From: an uncultured Brevinema sp.
GTDB taxonomy: Bacteria; Spirochaetota; Brevinematia; Brevinematales; Brevinemataceae
DNA: 34,562 nt
NCBI GenBank assembly: GCA_947038195.1
Contig: CAMQVI010000016.1
Coordinates: 1-34,562, forward strand
Reading direction: 5' to 3'
Positions 1-8,675 of this stretch are shown here, piece after piece. The notes beneath the pieces were generated by a model. It was not told the DNA's origin, ran no database searches, and saw nothing but the letters and a program-made list of their open reading frames with translations. The translations under genes were made by a program, and so were the position numbers. Numbering within the stretch: position 1 is the stretch's first letter; each line of letters starts with the position of its first letter.

Positions 1-258
1 CAAAAAGTTATGCGTAATGTTGATAATACAGATCTTTCTAAAGCACTTAAATCAGTGGATGCTGAAGTACAAGATAAAATATTTAAAAATATGTCCAAAC
101 GTGCTGCCCAAATGCTTAAAGATGATATGGAATTCATGGGGCCTGTCCGTCTTAAAGAAGTTGAAGAAACACAACAAAAAATCGTATCTATTATACGTAA
201 GCTAGAAGAACAGGGAGAAATTGTCGTATCACGTGGTGGAGACGACGACTTCGTATAA
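1..258 (+). CDS. fliG: Flagellar motor switch protein FliG, C-terminal end (partial)
   Basis: The reading frame is open from base 1, so the gene starts outside the window; only about the last 85 residues are present. FliG is the rotor protein of the C-ring that contacts the stator and sets torque and direction. The visible part covers the end of the C-terminal torque domain, with the block MSKRAAQMLKDDMEFMGPVR followed by the helix around VEETQQKIVSIIRKLEE and an acidic tail ending GGDDDFV. From memory this is very close to treponemal FliG, which is the strongest single hint of a spirochaete. fliH begins 21 bases after the stop, so the genes are co-transcribed. An internal ATG at base 10 is not the start. 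Confidence 0.95.
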   Translation, partial: QKVMRNVDNTDLSKALKSVDAEVQDKIFKNMSKRAAQMLKDDMEFMGPVRLKEVEETQQKIVSIIRKLEEQGEIVVSRGGDDDFV

Positions 259-279
259 TCAAAATAAAGGAAGTTTTAA

Positions 280-1569
280 GTGCAAAAAAAATCTTTTGAT
301 CCTCACGCGAGGATTTTGCATGATGGGCAATATAAGCTCAAAAGGGCCGTCATTGATGTCCCTATTAAAAGTTTTACATCAGAAAATGACGTTGTTGAAT
401 CTGTCCAAAATAGAATTTTCACCTTGCAAGCAGAGATTACTCAATTAGAACAAATTATCTTAGAAAAAACACAACTTAGTGAAACTAGAGCAGACTTGAT
501 TCTTGATCAAGTCCGAGAAGATGCTAAGAAAGTAATAGAAGAAGCGGAACAACATGCCTTTTTACGGGTACAAAAATCCGTAGAAGAAAAAGAAGAGCTT
601 CTACAAAAAGCCTCCTTAGAAAGTGAACAAATTATTCTTACTGCTCAAAATGACGCTACAGATATTAGAAACTCAGCTTTAACGCTCGCCACAGATGTTA
701 AACAAGAGGCTCAGACTCAAGGGTACAACACTGGGCACCAAGAGGGATTAGATCAAGGTGATAAAGATGTGAAATTCGTCATCGAGCGACTACATCATGT
801 CGTTGCTGAAACAGCAAGAGAAAGAGAAAGAATTTTAGTTCATAGTGAAACCCAAGTTGTCAATCTTGTCGTTAGTATGGTCAAAAAAGCCGTTAAAAAA
901 CTCTCCGTAGAAAACCAAGAAGTTGTCGTTGAGAATACTAAAGCAGCTTTAGAGCTATTAAGAGGTGCAATGACTATTTTCATTCATGTTTCCCCTTATG
1001 ATTTTAATTTTATTTCATCTTATAGAGAAGAGTTATTCCGAATGTTAGAGAGTAGAGCAGAATTAAATTTTGTAGAAGATCCTTCTGTAGACCCAGGTGG
1101 AGTATATATAGAAACAGACACTGGTGACATAGATGCCACTATAAGATCCCAATTAGAAGAGCTAGAGAATCAAATGCACTTCTATATGCCTATAAAAGTC
1201 AAAACTCCTGAAACTAAAAAAAGAGAACAAGAAAATACAAATCGTTTAGCTCAAGAACAGAAAACTATAAAAAAAGAAGAAGAAAGACAACATATTCCTA
1301 AAACCTCTTTTGCAGAAAGAGAAGAATATCAATCACCTCCTGTAGAAACAGTTCCTACAGAGGCTTTGAAGACCCCTGATGCCGAGAAATCATCTGTCAT
1401 AAAAGATATGCCTACTGAGGCTGTAAAGACTCCTGATACTGAGAAATCTCCAGTTATAGAAGCTGAAGTGATAAAGGAAACTCCTATTGAGGATCCTGCA
1501 CTTGATGCCTATAAAGAAAACTCGGACACCAATAGTGAAGAATCTCATGATGAAGATGTTATTGTTTAA
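280..1569 (+). CDS. fliH: Flagellar export ATPase regulator FliH, with long acidic repeat tail
   Basis: FliH binds the export ATPase FliI as a dimer and links it to the export gate and C-ring. The call rests on position between fliG and fliI, a long charged coiled coil (residues about 45-150, rich in E, K and Q) and a FliH/V-ATPase-E-like C domain near residues 150-300. Translation starts at GTG 280, 6 bases after the ribosome site AAAGGAAG. At 429 residues it is longer than usual FliH (roughly 230-310). The extra part is a disordered Pro/Glu/Lys tail from about residue 305 to the end. It contains two similar units of about 20 residues beginning PTEALKTPDAEK and PTEAVKTPDTEK. An A8 run lies at bases 283-290, straight after the start codon. 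Confidence 0.88.
   Translation: MQKKSFDPHARILHDGQYKLKRAVIDVPIKSFTSENDVVESVQNRIFTLQAEITQLEQIILEKTQLSETRADLILDQVREDAKKVIEEAEQHAFLRVQKSVEEKEELLQKASLESEQIILTAQNDATDIRNSALTLATDVKQEAQTQGYNTGHQEGLDQGDKDVKFVIERLHHVVAETARERERILVHSETQVVNLVVSMVKKAVKKLSVENQEVVVENTKAALELLRGAMTIFIHVSPYDFNFISSYREELFRMLESRAELNFVEDPSVDPGGVYIETDTGDIDATIRSQLEELENQMHFYMPIKVKTPETKKREQENTNRLAQEQKTIKKEEERQHIPKTSFAEREEYQSPPVETVPTEALKTPDAEKSSVIKDMPTEAVKTPDTEKSPVIEAEVIKETPIEDPALDAYKENSDTNSEESHDEDVIV
299..318 (+). other. Small hairpin in the start of fliH
   Basis: ATCCTC (299-304) and GAGGAT (309-314) form a 6-bp stem with an ACGC loop, followed by TTTT. It sits about 20 bases after the fliH start codon, just behind the A8 run. It resembles a weak intrinsic terminator or a translation-modulating hairpin, but the stem is short and could be chance. 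Confidence 0.3.
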
Positions 1570-1584
1570 AACCTTGGAGATTTT

Positions 1585-2892
1585 ATGTTAGACGTATTTA
1601 CCAAATATCAAAATGCTGTAGATAGAACTCCCCTCATGAAATCCTACGGAAAACTAGAGAGCTTAAATGGACTTCTTATAGAAAGTGTTGGGCCTGTAGG
1701 CTCTATAGGAGACCTTTGTCAAATATATGCTAAAAATGAAGAAATCGTTTTAGCAGAAATTGTTGGCTTCAAACATGGTAAAACCTTATTAATGCCCTTG
1801 GGACATCTTCAAGGAGTAGCTCCAGGAATGAAAATAGAAAATCTTTGTCACTCCTTACAAATTTCCATAGGAGACGCTCTATTAGGGAGAGTCTTATCGG
1901 GAACAGGTTCCCCTATTGATAAATTAGGAGAAGTTCGTACCAATGAAAAAAGTGATATAGATAGACACCCCCCAGACCCTTACCTCAGACAAAGAATTAC
2001 CCAGCCCATTTCTACAGGAGTAAGAGCACTAGATGGCATCCTTACGACAGGACAAGGTCAAAGGCTAGGTATTTTCGCAGGAAGTGGTGTAGGAAAATCT
2101 ACTTTATTAGGTATGATTGCTCGAAACACTAATGCAGATGTTAATGTTATTGCTCTTATTGGAGAACGGGGACGTGAAGTTAGAGAATTTTTAGAAAATG
2201 AGCTTGGAGAAGAAGGACTCAAAAAATCAGTAGTTATTACTGTTACTGGTGATGAGCCCCCCTTGCTTCGTATACGTGGAGCTTATGTAGCCACAGCCAT
2301 TGCCGAATATTTTAGAGACCAAGGCAAAAATGTCATGTTTATGATGGACTCTGTTACTCGTTTTGCTATGGCTCAAAGAGAAATCGGACTTTCCATAGGA
2401 GAACCACCAGCTATGCGTGGTTATACTCCTAGTGTATTTTCTACTCTCCAAAAACTCCTAGAACGTACTGGTACAGGTGAAATTGGATCTATTACAGCAT
2501 TCTATACCGTCTTAGTCGAAGGGGATGACAACAATGAACCCATTTCTGATACTGTTAGAGGTATTCTAGACGGACATATTATCCTCACGAGAGCATTAGC
2601 CGACAAAAACCATTTTCCAGCCATAGACATATCTGGAAGTATCTCTCGTGTTATGAAAGATGTTTCCACTAAAAAACACGTAGAATTAGCAGGAAAACTA
2701 AAAGAAATAGTCACTACTTATAGAGAATCAGAAGATTTGATTAATATTGGCGCTTATGTAAGAGGCTCTAATCCCATGATAGAAGAGGCACTGAAAAAAA
2801 TGCCTGCTATTAATGCTTTTTTAAAGCAAGAGGTAGAAGAATATTCTTCTTTTGAGGATACCCTAGAACAATTAAATAAGATTCTAAGCTAA
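1585..2892 (+). CDS. fliI: Flagellum-specific ATP synthase FliI (export ATPase)
   Basis: FliI is the hexameric ATPase of the flagellar type III export apparatus; it works with FliH at the cytoplasmic face of the basal body. The protein has 435 residues, the normal length. Visible motifs are the Walker A loop GIFAGSGVGKSTLLG, the segment IALIGERGREVREFLE typical of the F1/FliI family, Walker B around VMFMMDSVTRFAMAQREIGL, and the conserved GEPPAMRGYTPSVFSTLQ. The start ATG at 1585 follows a TTGGAGA ribosome site, 15 bases after the fliH stop. A terminator follows about 40 bases after the stop, so fliJ, which often comes next in spirochaete operons, is not here. Confidence 0.97.
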   Translation: MLDVFTKYQNAVDRTPLMKSYGKLESLNGLLIESVGPVGSIGDLCQIYAKNEEIVLAEIVGFKHGKTLLMPLGHLQGVAPGMKIENLCHSLQISIGDALLGRVLSGTGSPIDKLGEVRTNEKSDIDRHPPDPYLRQRITQPISTGVRALDGILTTGQGQRLGIFAGSGVGKSTLLGMIARNTNADVNVIALIGERGREVREFLENELGEEGLKKSVVITVTGDEPPLLRIRGAYVATAIAEYFRDQGKNVMFMMDSVTRFAMAQREIGLSIGEPPAMRGYTPSVFSTLQKLLERTGTGEIGSITAFYTVLVEGDDNNEPISDTVRGILDGHIILTRALADKNHFPAIDISGSISRVMKDVSTKKHVELAGKLKEIVTTYRESEDLINIGAYVRGSNPMIEEALKKMPAINAFLKQEVEEYSSFEDTLEQLNKILS

Positions 2893-2933
2893 TACCTTCT
2901 ATCTGAGTCTACCCCAAAGATAAAAATTAAGCT

Positions 2934-2969
2934 AACAGACACCTTTTAAGTAAGATGTCTGTTTTTTTT
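2934..2969 (+). terminator. Intrinsic terminator of the fli operon
   Basis: The stem AACAGACA (2934-2941) pairs with TGTCTGTT (2956-2963) and is followed by a run of T. It lies 41 bases after the fliI stop and ends the flagellar transcript. Confidence 0.85.
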
Positions 2970-3087
2970 ATAAAACAAGAAATAAGGAATAACATTTTCT
3001 GAAAGTGGTAGAGAGCTAAAAATTATTTCAGTTTTGATAGGGTGCTCGTCGATAATTATATTGAAAGACGTTCCGGTAGTGAGCAAA

Positions 3088-3122
3088 TAAAAAAAGCCCC
3101 TAAATTATTGGGGCTTTTTTTA
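3088..3122 (-). terminator. Terminator of the ppiC-mutL operon (bidirectional form)
   Basis: AAAAAAGCCCC and GGGGCTTTTTT form a near-perfect hairpin with loop TAAATTATT. It reads as a terminator in both directions and overlaps the stop codon of the last minus-strand gene at 3120. The bases between the two terminators (2970-3087) show nothing recognisable. Confidence 0.85.
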
Positions 3123-3605
3123 TTTGCTTTCTAATAGAGCTGATATAAGTAAGAGGGGCACACATACCCCAATAATAAAAATTAAAGATTTTTTGATTTG
3201 TTCTTGATCTTTTTGTTGATAAGCGAAAGAAAGGTGCTTAACTTCTGCTCCATAAAAAACAATCATTCCCGTCTCCAAAAAAGCATGGGGAAACAATAAT
3301 GTAAATAAAATTGCCCATTGTCCTATATAAAGAAAGCTGATAATCCCTAAGGCAAAACCATTAAGACTCATAAAAAAAGATACCCACTCTTTTTTCCATA
3401 TCCCTAAGAGTAATATTATAATCATACTTAATATATTAGCCATAAGAATAGAAAGCATATTTATAGGGATATTAGAAAGTACCTTGATGAAAAATCCTTG
3501 CACCAACAATACACTATCTCTAGGCATCCAAAAAGAAAATAGAATAGCACATAAAAAAGCAATAAAAAATTCTTTCAAGCTTTCTAAGCGATAAAAATTA
3601 GTCAC
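3120..3605 (-). CDS. SpoIIM/DUF95-like multi-pass membrane protein
   Basis: A 161-residue membrane protein with about four to five hydrophobic segments (near residues 12-30, 48-70, 80-105 and 138-155). The phrase FPHAFLETGMIV resembles the LPHG-x-E signature of the SpoIIM/stage-II-sporulation-M membrane family, whose members occur in many non-sporulating bacteria; the exact role is unknown. The start is GTG at 3605, overlapping the end of the upstream lipoprotein gene by 8 bases, which suggests translational coupling. It is the last gene of the operon. The family call is tentative, since it rests on one motif and topology. Confidence 0.55.
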   Translation of the reverse strand: MTNFYRLESLKEFFIAFLCAILFSFWMPRDSVLLVQGFFIKVLSNIPINMLSILMANILSMIIILLLGIWKKEWVSFFMSLNGFALGIISFLYIGQWAILFTLLFPHAFLETGMIVFYGAEVKHLSFAYQQKDQEQIKKSLIFIIGVCVPLLLISALLESK

Positions 3606-4152
3606 CTGTATTACTAAGAGCGTTTAATTGTCCTAAGAAGGTATTAACCAACACAAGATTTTTGTAAACTGTTAATTCATATTGCAGTTTATGAAGAGTA
3701 GCATTTAATCTATCGTTATTGGATTCTTTAGCCTTTTTCAGGAGCAAGGTATCCACTTCTCTTTGATGACTAGGAATACTTAGGGCCGCCGTATCTACAA
3801 CTTCTGGTTGCTCAAGAATAAAAAGATACATTTCTATCATCGTATCATAAAATTTTTGATACATTATAGCATCATCAAAACCAGCGTTCTTTAGACTTTC
3901 AGCAATAACTTCTTGAGAATAGAGATATTGATACAATCTCACATTATATTCTGCATCGGGAGCACTTTTTCCTTCTGGACTTTCACTAAATTCTGTAGAA
4001 TAACGAAGAACAAGAGGGAGAATTCTAATTAATTGCTCCATTTTGGGTCTATCTAGTAATGTAGGAATCACACGTTCTTCCACGATTATAGGAGTTTCTT
4101 TAGGAGCACAAGCTCCCATTAGTACTAATAATATCATTATTTTTTTCATCAT
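3598..4152 (-). CDS. Small hypothetical lipoprotein
   Basis: A 184-residue protein I do not recognise. The N-terminus is a lipoprotein signal: MMKKIMILLVLMGAC with a good lipobox (LMGA-C) and Cys15 as the lipidation site. The rest is helical and polar with no clear domain. The mature protein should be anchored to a membrane after processing by Lgt, encoded three genes upstream in the same transcript. It overlaps the following membrane-protein gene by 8 bases and starts 15 bases after mutL. A role in the cell envelope is inference only. Confidence 0.75.
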   Translation of the reverse strand: MMKKIMILLVLMGACAPKETPIIVEERVIPTLLDRPKMEQLIRILPLVLRYSTEFSESPEGKSAPDAEYNVRLYQYLYSQEVIAESLKNAGFDDAIMYQKFYDTMIEMYLFILEQPEVVDTAALSIPSHQREVDTLLLKKAKESNNDRLNATLHKLQYELTVYKNLVLVNTFLGQLNALSNTGD

Positions 4153-4167
4153 TTTTCCTTTTATTTC

Positions 4168-5928
4168 TTAAAATCCTGTTCTTTTAAATTGTTTATCAAA
4201 AAATCCTCTACTCATAGGGACTACGATAGGTCGTCCATGAGGGCAAGATTGAGGGTTTTTACATTGTTTCCATTCTTTAAGGAGAGAATCCACCTCACTA
4301 GAATCTAAATGATCTCCAGAATGAGATGACCCTTTACAGGCAATAATCTTACAAAGACTATCCCAAATATAAGAATCTTGTATACTAAGATCACTGACAA
4401 ATAACTCTCTCAACACTAACTCAGCTTCCCCCGCTTTCAAAACGCTGGGAATAGCATCTATAGAAAAGCTCGTAGGGCTCATTTTGTGTACCATAAAACC
4501 TAGAGCTTGAAGAGAGTCATCTATCTCTTCAAAAATATCAGCCTCATGCCTAGCCAGCTCAAAAACAATAGGAATAATCCCTTGACTAGGGATTTGAGTT
4601 TGGTGTTTAGCAATTATCTGTTCATATCGAATTCTTTCGTGCATAGCATGAAAATCCACGAAATACGTAGAATCCCCCTGTTCAAAAATAAGATAGGTAT
4701 GAAAAATCATCCCTATATAGCTAGCTTTAGAAAGCATTTCGGGTAAAGAAATTTCTTCTCGTTGAAAGAGTGTTTGTAATTGTTCTTGAGCGGGATTTGA
4801 AGTAATCATACTATTTCTAAAACGAGGTGTAAAACCAGTGCTAGGCATAGTAAAAGAAGATGATGATTTAGAAGGAGAAGGGAAAGAATAAGATCTTTCT
4901 TTTATAAAAGTTTCTTTTTCTCCTATTTCTAGGACTTTGGAAGAAGCCTCAACTCCTCGTCTTACCCCTCGTCTTACGACATCAGCTATCTTTTTTTCAT
5001 TATCAAATCGTATTTCTTTTTTTTGTGGGTGTACATTAAAATCTATTTTATCCGTATCAATATCTATATAACAAAACACCGCTGGAAATTTAGAAGGAGG
5101 AAGAAGATTGTTATAGGCTACACTAATTTGAGATTTAAAAGGCACCCACTCTATGGCTCGTCCATTAACAAATAAATATTGATAATTTCTTGTGGGTTTA
5201 TACCAAGAGGGTATAGATAAAAAACCATAGACCCTTATGCCATCTTCTTCATAAATAAAAGGCTTTAAGACATCTCTTAATTCTGGAAAAATATCTACAA
5301 TTCTATCAAATAGCTCCATACTGCTACTTAGTTGATATTTTTTTTCTTTGTTATGGCTTAATTCAAAAGCTATCTCAGGCTTAGCAAGAGCTTTTTTAAG
5401 CATTTCTTGAATAATAGCCCTGTATTCAGAAACATCAGAGTTTAGAAATTTAAGACGAGCAGGAACATTTTGAAAAAATTTATTGATAATTATAGAAGTC
5501 CCTTGATTCATACCTTTAGGGGCAAGAGACTCTTTTTGACCAAATTCTACTATGAGACTAGAGCCATGATCTTGACTGTCATTACGAGAGCTGATTTCTA
5601 CTCGAGAAATCTCTGCTAAACTAGCAAGAGCCTCTCCTCTAAAACCAAAGGTTTTGAGATTCATGAGATCATTAAAATCTTCAATTTTAGAAGTAGCATG
5701 ATTGAGATAGCATTTTTGGATATCTTCTTCAGACATACCCATACCATTATCATGTACTGCCAGAAACTCTTTACCACCTTGTTCGGTATCTATAGAAATC
5801 CAAGTAGCTCCTGCATCAAGAGCATTATCTATTAATTCTCTTACAGCAGAAGCAGGTTTTTCTATCACTTCCCCAGCAGCAATTTTCATGGCTGTTGCAG
5901 AGTCTAATACCTTAATACGGGATGACAT
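4168..5928 (-). CDS. mutL: DNA mismatch repair protein MutL
   Basis: MutL is the GHKL-ATPase that couples MutS mismatch recognition to strand incision. The N-terminal ATPase motifs are clear: IAAGEVIEKPASAVREL, DNALDAGA, DNGMGMSEED and GFRGEALASLAEIS. The C-terminal dimer/endonuclease domain carries FHAMHERIRYE, which aligns with the metal-binding DQHA-xx-E-xxxx-E site, plus ACKGSSHSGD and CPHGRP. So this is probably a nicking-type MutL, as in bacteria without MutH, although the usual Gln of DQHA is Phe. The length of 586 residues is normal. The linker (about residues 335-385) is Ser-rich and disordered. lgt lies 3 bases upstream in the operon. No mutS is in the window. Confidence 0.96.
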   Translation of the reverse strand: MSSRIKVLDSATAMKIAAGEVIEKPASAVRELIDNALDAGATWISIDTEQGGKEFLAVHDNGMGMSEEDIQKCYLNHATSKIEDFNDLMNLKTFGFRGEALASLAEISRVEISSRNDSQDHGSSLIVEFGQKESLAPKGMNQGTSIIINKFFQNVPARLKFLNSDVSEYRAIIQEMLKKALAKPEIAFELSHNKEKKYQLSSSMELFDRIVDIFPELRDVLKPFIYEEDGIRVYGFLSIPSWYKPTRNYQYLFVNGRAIEWVPFKSQISVAYNNLLPPSKFPAVFCYIDIDTDKIDFNVHPQKKEIRFDNEKKIADVVRRGVRRGVEASSKVLEIGEKETFIKERSYSFPSPSKSSSSFTMPSTGFTPRFRNSMITSNPAQEQLQTLFQREEISLPEMLSKASYIGMIFHTYLIFEQGDSTYFVDFHAMHERIRYEQIIAKHQTQIPSQGIIPIVFELARHEADIFEEIDDSLQALGFMVHKMSPTSFSIDAIPSVLKAGEAELVLRELFVSDLSIQDSYIWDSLCKIIACKGSSHSGDHLDSSEVDSLLKEWKQCKNPQSCPHGRPIVVPMSRGFFDKQFKRTGF

Positions 5929-5931
5929 TTA

Positions 5932-6906
5932 TTAAACCCTAATGAGATTATCTTCATTTTTCTTGAGGATGTAAATTAATAGAACACATCCTGTTATAGC
6001 CATAGGAATGGAATATAACATTCCAGCCGTGAGCCATCCACCAAATAAAAATCCTATATGAGCATCAGGCTCTCTAAAAAATTCTGTGAAAGTACGCATA
6101 GCTCCATAAGAAATCAAGAACATAGAAGTGAGAAATCCTCGTTTTTTAGCAAGAGGGAGTTTATAGTAACAAAATATCTGTATCCCTAAAACAAGGAAGC
6201 CTTCTAAAAACATGTGATATAATTGAGATGGATGACGAGGAATTTGGACAAAAGTCTGATTCCCTAAGATAAATTGGGTGACATTAGTTTCTAGAGTTAT
6301 CTGAGCTTTATCTATAATAGATTGTACTTGTTCAATAGGGAGTAATTTAGCCCCTGTATGCCCCAAATCAGGTCTACGAGGAAAAAGCATACCCCATGGC
6401 TGAGCCGTAGGTCTCCCGTATAGCTCTCCATTAATGAAATTACCAAAACGACCCATAGCTAAACCGAAAGGAACGGACACTAAAGCAATATCAGACATAT
6501 CAAGAGTTGTAAAAGGGCGTCTTTTATCTCTAGAGACATGAAGACCTAGGATACCAAAAATATAAGACCCTATAAAAGCACCATGAAAGCTCATACCGCC
6601 TTCCCATGGTCTTAAAATAGCTAAAGGATCTTCTAAGAAATAGTATTGTGGATTATAGAGTAAGACATAGCCTAAACGTCCTCCCACAATTACCCCTAAC
6701 ATTATATAAAAAAGTTCATCACTAAGAAATTCTATAGAATCACTATGTTTCTTAGATTTAGCAAAAATAAGTCTATCTTGTAGAATCTCTCTTTTAGTCC
6801 ACCAAAAAAAGAACAAAAATCCGATGATATACATGATACTATACCATCTTATACTCAAAGGTCCTATACTAAAAATTTCTACAGGTATTCCTGGGTGAAT
6901 TAACAT
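5932..6906 (-). CDS. lgt: Prolipoprotein diacylglyceryl transferase Lgt
   Basis: Lgt moves a diacylglyceryl group from phosphatidylglycerol to the lipobox cysteine of prolipoproteins in the cytoplasmic membrane. The protein has 324 residues and about seven membrane segments. The signature is RFGNFINGELYGRPT, and other conserved pieces are IRWYSIMYIIGF near the N-terminus, GGRLGYVLLYN, WEGGMSFHGAFIG and HPSQLYHMFLEG. It sits between rnr and mutL with gaps of 8 and 3 bases. Two lipoproteins are encoded in the same operon, so enzyme and substrates are co-expressed. Confidence 0.97.
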   Translation of the reverse strand: MLIHPGIPVEIFSIGPLSIRWYSIMYIIGFLFFFWWTKREILQDRLIFAKSKKHSDSIEFLSDELFYIMLGVIVGGRLGYVLLYNPQYYFLEDPLAILRPWEGGMSFHGAFIGSYIFGILGLHVSRDKRRPFTTLDMSDIALVSVPFGLAMGRFGNFINGELYGRPTAQPWGMLFPRRPDLGHTGAKLLPIEQVQSIIDKAQITLETNVTQFILGNQTFVQIPRHPSQLYHMFLEGFLVLGIQIFCYYKLPLAKKRGFLTSMFLISYGAMRTFTEFFREPDAHIGFLFGGWLTAGMLYSIPMAITGCVLLIYILKKNEDNLIRV

Positions 6907-6914
6907 AAATCCCT

Positions 6915-8663
6915 CTATTCGGTTATTTCTTCGGCATCAATAAAGCCACGTTCTATATTAACCTTAGCGATACGTACCGTAATAGGCATTCCAAGTTTAT
7001 AGATTTTAGTTTTTTTCCTATTGTAGGCCATAAGCTCATCTTCATCAAAAGTAATATAATCTTTCATATCAGTATAACGAATCATCGCTTCGACACCTGA
7101 ATTTTCCATTTCTATAAAAATCCCAAAATGAGCCACAGAGCTGATCATTCCTTTGACAATTTCGCCTTCCATGGGTTTTATATAACGAACTGACTTTATT
7201 TTATAGAGATCTCTTTCTGCTTCCATAGCAATACGCTCTTGGGCAGAAATATGAGTTCCAATTTTATCTAGCTCTGTCGTCGTGTAAGGAGCTTTATTAA
7301 ACTCATCTTTAAAGAGATAATATTTTATTAATCTATGTACCACTAAATCAGCATATCGACGTATAGGTGATGTGAAGTGAGCATATAAATCAAATCCCAA
7401 ACCAAAATGCCCAATATTTTCTTGTTGGTAGACAGCTTGTGCCATAGAACGAAGAGTTAAGATTTCTCCACTCATTTTAAGAGGGGATCCTTCAAGAGAA
7501 TCAATAAATTTTTGCATATCTTTAGGGGTGGGTACTTCAGGAAGAACATAGCCTCTTTTTGCTGCGAAATTTTTAAGTTTTAGATATTTCTCTGAAGGGG
7601 GAATATCGTGCACTCTATATAAACCTAAGCCTTTTTTCGAGAGAAAATCTCCCGCCGCTTGGTTCGCTGCCAACATAAATTCTTCGATGAGACGTTCTGA
7701 GTCTTGTCTTTCTTTTTGGTAAATTTTAGTAGGTTCATCATTGTCATCTAAAACTATTTTCTTCTCTTTAAAACTAAAATCCACACTACCATTTACGATA
7801 CGCTTATTGTGGAGAATACGAAAGAGATTGTCCATTAATTTAACGTTTTTAAGAAGTGTTGAGTCTTTTTCCTCACCTGTTTTGATGATTTCTTCCACTC
7901 TATCGTAAGTCATACGCTGAGAAGTTTTAATCAAGGAAGGGGTAATTCTATAGCCTTTAACTTGTCCTTTGTTATCAAACTTAATAAAAATAGACATCGC
8001 TTTTTTTTCTTCGTTAGGATTCAAACTACAAAGATCATTAGAAAGCGTTTGTGGAAGCATAGGAGTAACTTTATTAATGAAGTAATAACTATTGGCTCTA
8101 GCATAAGCCTCTGTGTCTAAGACAGTGTGTTGAGGGACGTAGTAAGATACATCTGCAATATGCACCCCTAACTCCCAAGTACCAAAGAGAGATTTAGAAA
8201 TACTAACAGCATCATCCAAATCCTTAGAATCTGCTCCGTCAATAGTAATGACAAAAAGAGATCGTAAATCTTCTCTATGTCGTTCTAAAGAGGGAAAATT
8301 TTCCCAAACATTATTTTTTAATTCCTGCTCTATAGCGACTGGAAAATCATTAGGCAATTGATGTTTTTCTTTAATGAGTATAAGGTCTTTCTCTGCTCCT
8401 TCATACTGCACTCTAGGAGTGTCGTCTTTGGAGAAACGAGGAGGCCTACTTGCTCTCTTATCGGGGTTGTCTTTCTTCTTCCCATAGTAAATCTTCAAAG
8501 TACGAGGATTCATGAAAATCCGTTCTTCGGCTTGCAATTTTTCGATAATATACTTTAAGGCTTTCCGAGAGTTTACTGATTTAGCATCAAATTCTCTGTA
8601 TAAAGACGTGAAATCCACTTCTCTTTTTCTTTGTAAAAATTTTATAACAAGTTCTTGTGTCAA
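6915..8663 (-). CDS. rnr: Ribonuclease R family 3'-5' exoribonuclease, short form
   Basis: This enzyme degrades structured RNA processively from the 3' end. The N-terminus (about 1-60) looks like the winged-helix of RNase R. The RNB catalytic domain starts near residue 135, with the metal-binding motif IDGADSKDLDDAV at 141-153 and later HFGLGFDLYAHFTSPIRRYADLVVHRL. An S1 domain is at the end (about 500-578, GEIVKGMISSVAHFGIFIEM). At 582 residues it is shorter than usual RNase R (about 700-800). Only about 60 residues separate the winged-helix from the catalytic domain, so the two cold-shock domains appear to be missing. Genes on both sides are within 13 bases. Confidence 0.92.
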   Translation of the reverse strand: MTQELVIKFLQRKREVDFTSLYREFDAKSVNSRKALKYIIEKLQAEERIFMNPRTLKIYYGKKKDNPDKRASRPPRFSKDDTPRVQYEGAEKDLILIKEKHQLPNDFPVAIEQELKNNVWENFPSLERHREDLRSLFVITIDGADSKDLDDAVSISKSLFGTWELGVHIADVSYYVPQHTVLDTEAYARANSYYFINKVTPMLPQTLSNDLCSLNPNEEKKAMSIFIKFDNKGQVKGYRITPSLIKTSQRMTYDRVEEIIKTGEEKDSTLLKNVKLMDNLFRILHNKRIVNGSVDFSFKEKKIVLDDNDEPTKIYQKERQDSERLIEEFMLAANQAAGDFLSKKGLGLYRVHDIPPSEKYLKLKNFAAKRGYVLPEVPTPKDMQKFIDSLEGSPLKMSGEILTLRSMAQAVYQQENIGHFGLGFDLYAHFTSPIRRYADLVVHRLIKYYLFKDEFNKAPYTTTELDKIGTHISAQERIAMEAERDLYKIKSVRYIKPMEGEIVKGMISSVAHFGIFIEMENSGVEAMIRYTDMKDYITFDEDELMAYNRKKTKIYKLGMPITVRIAKVNIERGFIDAEEITE

Positions 8664-8675
8664 GTATGTTTCCTC

